Origin: Bacteroides cellulosilyticus DSM 14838
Lineage (GTDB): Bacteria; Bacteroidota; Bacteroidia; Bacteroidales; Bacteroidaceae
Assembly: GCF_000158035.1 (NCBI RefSeq)
Contig: NZ_EQ973490.1
Coordinates: forward strand, 1,742,788-1,779,364
Reading direction: 5' to 3'
DNA length: 36,577 bases
This document shows positions 33,855 to 36,577 of this stretch, one piece after another (position 1 is the first letter of the stretch; each line of letters begins with the position of its first letter). The position numbers and the translations under genes are program-made. The notes beneath the pieces were generated by a model. The model was not told where the DNA came from. It made no database searches and was given only the letters and a program-made list of their open reading frames with translations.

Positions 33855-35072
33855 ATGAAAAAGTCGTATTATATACTTCTTACAATAACTGCAACAGCAG
33901 CTGTCCTGTACTTGCTTGGAAATTGGGTAGGACGAAGTTTCGGACTGAACCGGCAGCAAGTGATACGTAATATCCACGAAGCTTACGGCCGTGCGACGGA
34001 TGCATTTGAGGCCGGACAAACTAAGGATCTGGCTGCTTTTTTCCGTAATGAACTGGATGAAGTGGATTTGAAGCGGATCAAGTTTCGCCTGGATACGGTA
34101 CCTTTACACGGTGATTCTATCGTATTGAAACAGGATTTACGATATTTTTCTGATTATCGGAAACTGTTGGAGCAACACTATACCTTTGTATGTCCTGTGA
34201 ATGACGCTCAGGGAGTACATGCTTATATCCAGAATCTTCGTGCCGGGTTCATCGGCAAACTGCTTTATATGTTCTTCGGAACGATAGTGGCTTTGGGACT
34301 TCTATTATTTGCCATACGTAAGCAGGTGGATATTATCCGCCGGCAGGATGAGTTGGCACGAATGCGTGAAGATTTCTCTTCTGCTATGGTTCACGACATG
34401 AAGAATCCGATCAGTTCCATCCTGATTGGGCTTAAAGTGCTTCGTAGTGGAAAGGTAGATAGTAAGCCTGAGAAGAAAGAAAAACACTTCGATATTCTGG
34501 AGGCGGAAGCTCAACATTTGCTTGCACTGGCCAATAAAGTACTGACTATCTCTAAACTGGAACATGGACAATTACTGTTGGATAAGAATTGGATTCAACT
34601 CCGTCCTATGGTGGATGAGTTGGTACGCACGTTTACGGCTAAGGCAGAAAAGCCTATCACATTTCAGGTTGATTTGCAGGCAGAGGGAGCTTATGCTGAT
34701 GAGGAGTATCTGAAAGAGGCTTTAAGTAACCTGATAGATAATGCTGTGAAATATTCTAAGGATACAATAGATATACAGATTACTTCCTGCCTTTCCGGAC
34801 AGTATATTCAGATCAGGGTGCGGGATAATGGAATCGGTATTCCGCTTGCGGCTCAACGGATTGTATTTGATAAGTTTGAACGCGTCATTACCCGGAATGA
34901 GGATGAGAAGAAGAAAGTATCCGGTTTCGGTTTGGGACTGAACTATGTGATGAATGTAGCCCGGGAGCATGGAGGGTATGTCAGTGTGGAGAGTATAGAA
35001 GGGAAATATAGCGAATTTACTGTTTCTTTGCCGTTGCCGGCGGAGAACGAAGAGGCTAATCCGGAGGATTGA
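33855..35072 (+). CDS. Membrane-bound sensor histidine kinase (orphan)
   Basis: A two-component sensor kinase of 405 residues. The ATG at 33855 is used; a TTG one codon earlier adds nothing. A first transmembrane helix lies at about 5-24, a periplasmic sensor of about 110 residues follows with no named domain, and a second helix lies at about 134-155. The HisKA domain carries the phospho-acceptor His180 in MVHDMKNPISSIL. The ATPase part has ALSNLIDNAVKYS (N box), RDNGIGIP (324-330 region), FDKFERV (F box) and GFGLGLNYV (G2 box). No response regulator gene lies next to it, so the partner is elsewhere. The 11-nt repeats in front suggest an OmpR-type partner that controls this gene. The signal is unknown. 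Confidence 0.94.
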   Translation: MKKSYYILLTITATAAVLYLLGNWVGRSFGLNRQQVIRNIHEAYGRATDAFEAGQTKDLAAFFRNELDEVDLKRIKFRLDTVPLHGDSIVLKQDLRYFSDYRKLLEQHYTFVCPVNDAQGVHAYIQNLRAGFIGKLLYMFFGTIVALGLLLFAIRKQVDIIRRQDELARMREDFSSAMVHDMKNPISSILIGLKVLRSGKVDSKPEKKEKHFDILEAEAQHLLALANKVLTISKLEHGQLLLDKNWIQLRPMVDELVRTFTAKAEKPITFQVDLQAEGAYADEEYLKEALSNLIDNAVKYSKDTIDIQITSCLSGQYIQIRVRDNGIGIPLAAQRIVFDKFERVITRNEDEKKKVSGFGLGLNYVMNVAREHGGYVSVESIEGKYSEFTVSLPLPAENEEANPED

Positions 35073-35090
35073 TATTCTCTTGTCGTATAT

Positions 35091-35147
35091 GAGCGTGACC
35101 GGGCCTGTCTGTTTTTTTTACAGACAAGCCGGATCACGTTCTTTTTA
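35091..35147 (+). terminator. Terminator after the histidine kinase gene
   Basis: Imperfect 21-nt arms at 35091-35111 and 35121-35141, with 17 Watson-Crick pairs and a T-rich 9-nt loop, are followed by TTTTTAATT. It begins 19 nt after the kinase stop codon. Confidence 0.7.
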
Positions 35148-35236
35148 ATTGTTATTCTACAGGTGGGACTGAACATTACGGCACGATACCGGTGAAAGGT
35201 CTGGAGAGCTTGCTGGGAAAACCGGTCAAAGATTAA
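35099..35236 (+). other. Possible gene remnant, C-terminal tail only
   Basis: A frame without a start codon is open from 35099 to a TAA at 35234-35236. Its last part reads STGGTEHYGTIPVKGLESLL then GKPVKD, which looks more like protein than the random frames around it. It may be the tail of a deleted gene. It overlaps the kinase terminator at its 5' end. I do not recognise the family. Confidence 0.2.
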
Positions 35237-35576
35237 TCTTCTACCCATAGTACAGTGATACTAAAGGTTAATGTATGCCTGATGCAGATATACACTAATT
35301 CTTTTATTATCAAAGGGAAAGGACAGGAAAACTTAGAAAGCGCAGTTATTCTAATACTCCTTCTGGAATTGCAGGGATCAAATTGAAGTTCCGATAATGT
35401 CAGTCAGTTCTGTTGTTTCTTGTTCTCTCCTAATGGGAACTCCGGTTTTCTCTTGTGGAAACGCTCGTTCCCTTTAATGGAACTGTGCTGTATTGACTTA
35501 TCTTTTTGTTCTATAACTGAAGAGGTGTCTACTATACCTCTTTTCCCTTATTTTATTCAAGGTAATGACTCTGTAC
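35148..35576. other. Intergenic region without a supported gene
   Basis: Apart from the possible gene tail up to 35236, this stretch shows only a short hairpin at 35520-35542 (AAGAGGTGT with ATACCTCTT), 35 nt beyond the end of the broken ATPase gene. It could end that gene's transcript, but its T-rich side faces the other way. Nothing else was recognised. Confidence 0.5.
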
Positions 35577-36577
35577 TTACATAACCCATTCCAGATAATT
35601 CTCTGGCGTGATGACTACAGTCTCTTTTACCGGATAATTATTCAAGAAAGGAGATGGAAAGGTGATTGGACGTTTATTAGGATTCCACTTCATTTCAAAA
35701 GCGGTGAAGTTGCCGTCTGCTTCTTCTATATAGTCTATTTCTTGTTGTTGAGTGGTTCTCCAGAAGAAGCTTTTTGCATAATTCCCGTTGTAATGATTTG
35801 CTTTGATGCGTTCGCTGATGAAGAAATTCTCCCATAAAGCGCCTGTGTCTTGGCGGAGAGATAGCGGTGCAAAATTCTGGATGACGGCATTGCGGATACC
35901 ATTATCATAAAAATATATTTTCTTGCTCTTTTTGAGTTCTGTTCGTAAGTTACGGTTGAAAGCATTCAGGCGGAAAATGACATAGCATTTCTCTAATAAG
36001 TTGATGTATTTTTCTACGGTTTTGTTGTCGGTCCCGATGGTTTACGCTACTTCGTTATAGGATACTTCACTGCCTACTTGCAGGGCAAGGGCGATAAGTA
36101 ACTTTTCCAGCAGTATGGGGCGGCGTATCTCGTTCATTGCCAACAGGTCTTTATACAGGTAGCTGTTGGCTATGTTCATTAATAATTCTTTAGCCTCATC
36201 AGTATGATTGATAATGTCCGGATAAGAACCGTATATAAGCCGGGATTCAAACATTTGTTTAACTGGCAATAAACCTTGGCTGTCATATAATTCTGCCGTA
36301 GAGATGGGATAGAGGTGATATTCATATTTTCGTCCTGTGAGAGGTTCGCTCAGATTACTTTGTAATTCAAACGATGAAGAACCGGTGACGAGAAGCTGCA
36401 CGTTGGTGAAATTGTCTGTAATGCGTTTTAAGGTTAAACCTATTTCTGATACACGTTGTGCCTCATCTATTACGATAATTCTGTTGTTGCCGATCAGCAT
36501 TTTCAGTTCGGAGGTATTGATGTTGGCTAACATCTCTTTCACTTCCGGTTCGTCGCAGTTCAATGTCAGTACTGCTT
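35577..36577 (-). pseudogene. AAA-family ATPase with DUF4143 domain, interrupted by one in-frame TAA (5' truncated)
   Basis: The minus-strand frame enters from the window edge (AVLTLNCDEPEVKEM) and carries the AAA_14-type ATPase part: NNRIIVIDEAQRV (Walker B, Asp-Glu) and LLVTGSSSFEL (sensor 1). A DUF4143 region follows (GRKYEYHLYPISTAELY, LIYGSYPDII). After YNEVA a TAA stands at 36042-36044, then the same frame continues for 154 more codons with TIGTDNKTVEKYINLLEKCYV (in parts), RLNAFNRNLRTELKKSKKIYFYDNG and QQEIDYIEE then FEMKWN, the nuclease-like end of the family, to a stop at 35577-35579. The stop replaces what is usually a helix-turn-helix residue; a CAA to TAA change would explain it. 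The Walker A part lies outside the window. These ATPases are widespread in Bacteroides and their cellular role is poorly known. Confidence 0.88.

Noticed and set aside
35565..35837. 90-codon plus-strand frame
   Set aside because: It lies opposite the C-terminal part of the broken DUF4143 ATPase, whose family motifs are clear on the minus strand.

Overview
The window looks like a chromosomal segment of a gut Bacteroides species (phylum Bacteroidota). The evidence is a SusC/SusD pair, lipoprotein signal peptides of the Bacteroides type, AT-rich intergenic DNA, and many promoters with the Bacteroides -7 box TAnnTTTG, several with a -33 TTG/TTTG 19-20 nt upstream. I cannot name the species.

Region 1 (1-18,870) is accessory carbohydrate metabolism. 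It opens with the 3' end of a histidine kinase gene, then a large membrane-anchored triple-Y regulator with a LuxR-like helix-turn-helix. A terminator and a promoter lead into a seven-gene, same-strand polysaccharide utilization locus (PUL, 3615-18797): susC, susD, a GH144-type endo-glucanase with an added N-terminal module, a GH3 lipoprotein, a DUF6259-like predicted glycosidase, a second GH3 and a Ser-type sulfatase lipoprotein. GH144 plus GH3 points to beta-1,2-glucan (sophoran, or bacterial periplasmic and cyclic glucans). The DUF6259-like enzyme and the sulfatase-fold enzyme are not explained by plain beta-1,2-glucan and suggest a decorated or branched target. The likely scheme is import by SusC/D, cleavage by GH144, removal of side groups by the sulfatase-fold and DUF6259-like enzymes, and release of glucose by the two GH3 enzymes, controlled by the triple-Y regulator.

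Region 2 (18,896-25,810) is mostly core: an acyl-CoA ligase with an XRE-cupin regulator, a 22-bp-period repeat array, a DUF4419 gene broken by a one-base homopolymer insertion, rpsO and typA (bipA).

Region 3 (25,814-32,636) holds two tandem paralogous surface lipoproteins, a nitroreductase-like lipoprotein, a short MutS-type ATPase, pckA and, divergently, upp.

Region 4 (32,637-36,577) holds a repeat-rich intergenic stretch with a second 22-bp-period array, a DUF3267-like membrane protein without a zinc motif, an orphan histidine kinase with 11-nt direct repeats in front of it, and an AAA/DUF4143 ATPase gene interrupted by one in-frame TAA and cut by the window edge.

The best candidates for something undescribed are the beta-1,2-glucan-type PUL carrying a DUF6259-like enzyme and a sulfatase, and the two unrelated tandem arrays that share an exact 22-nt period. 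No tRNA, rRNA, CRISPR array, transposase or integrase was seen.
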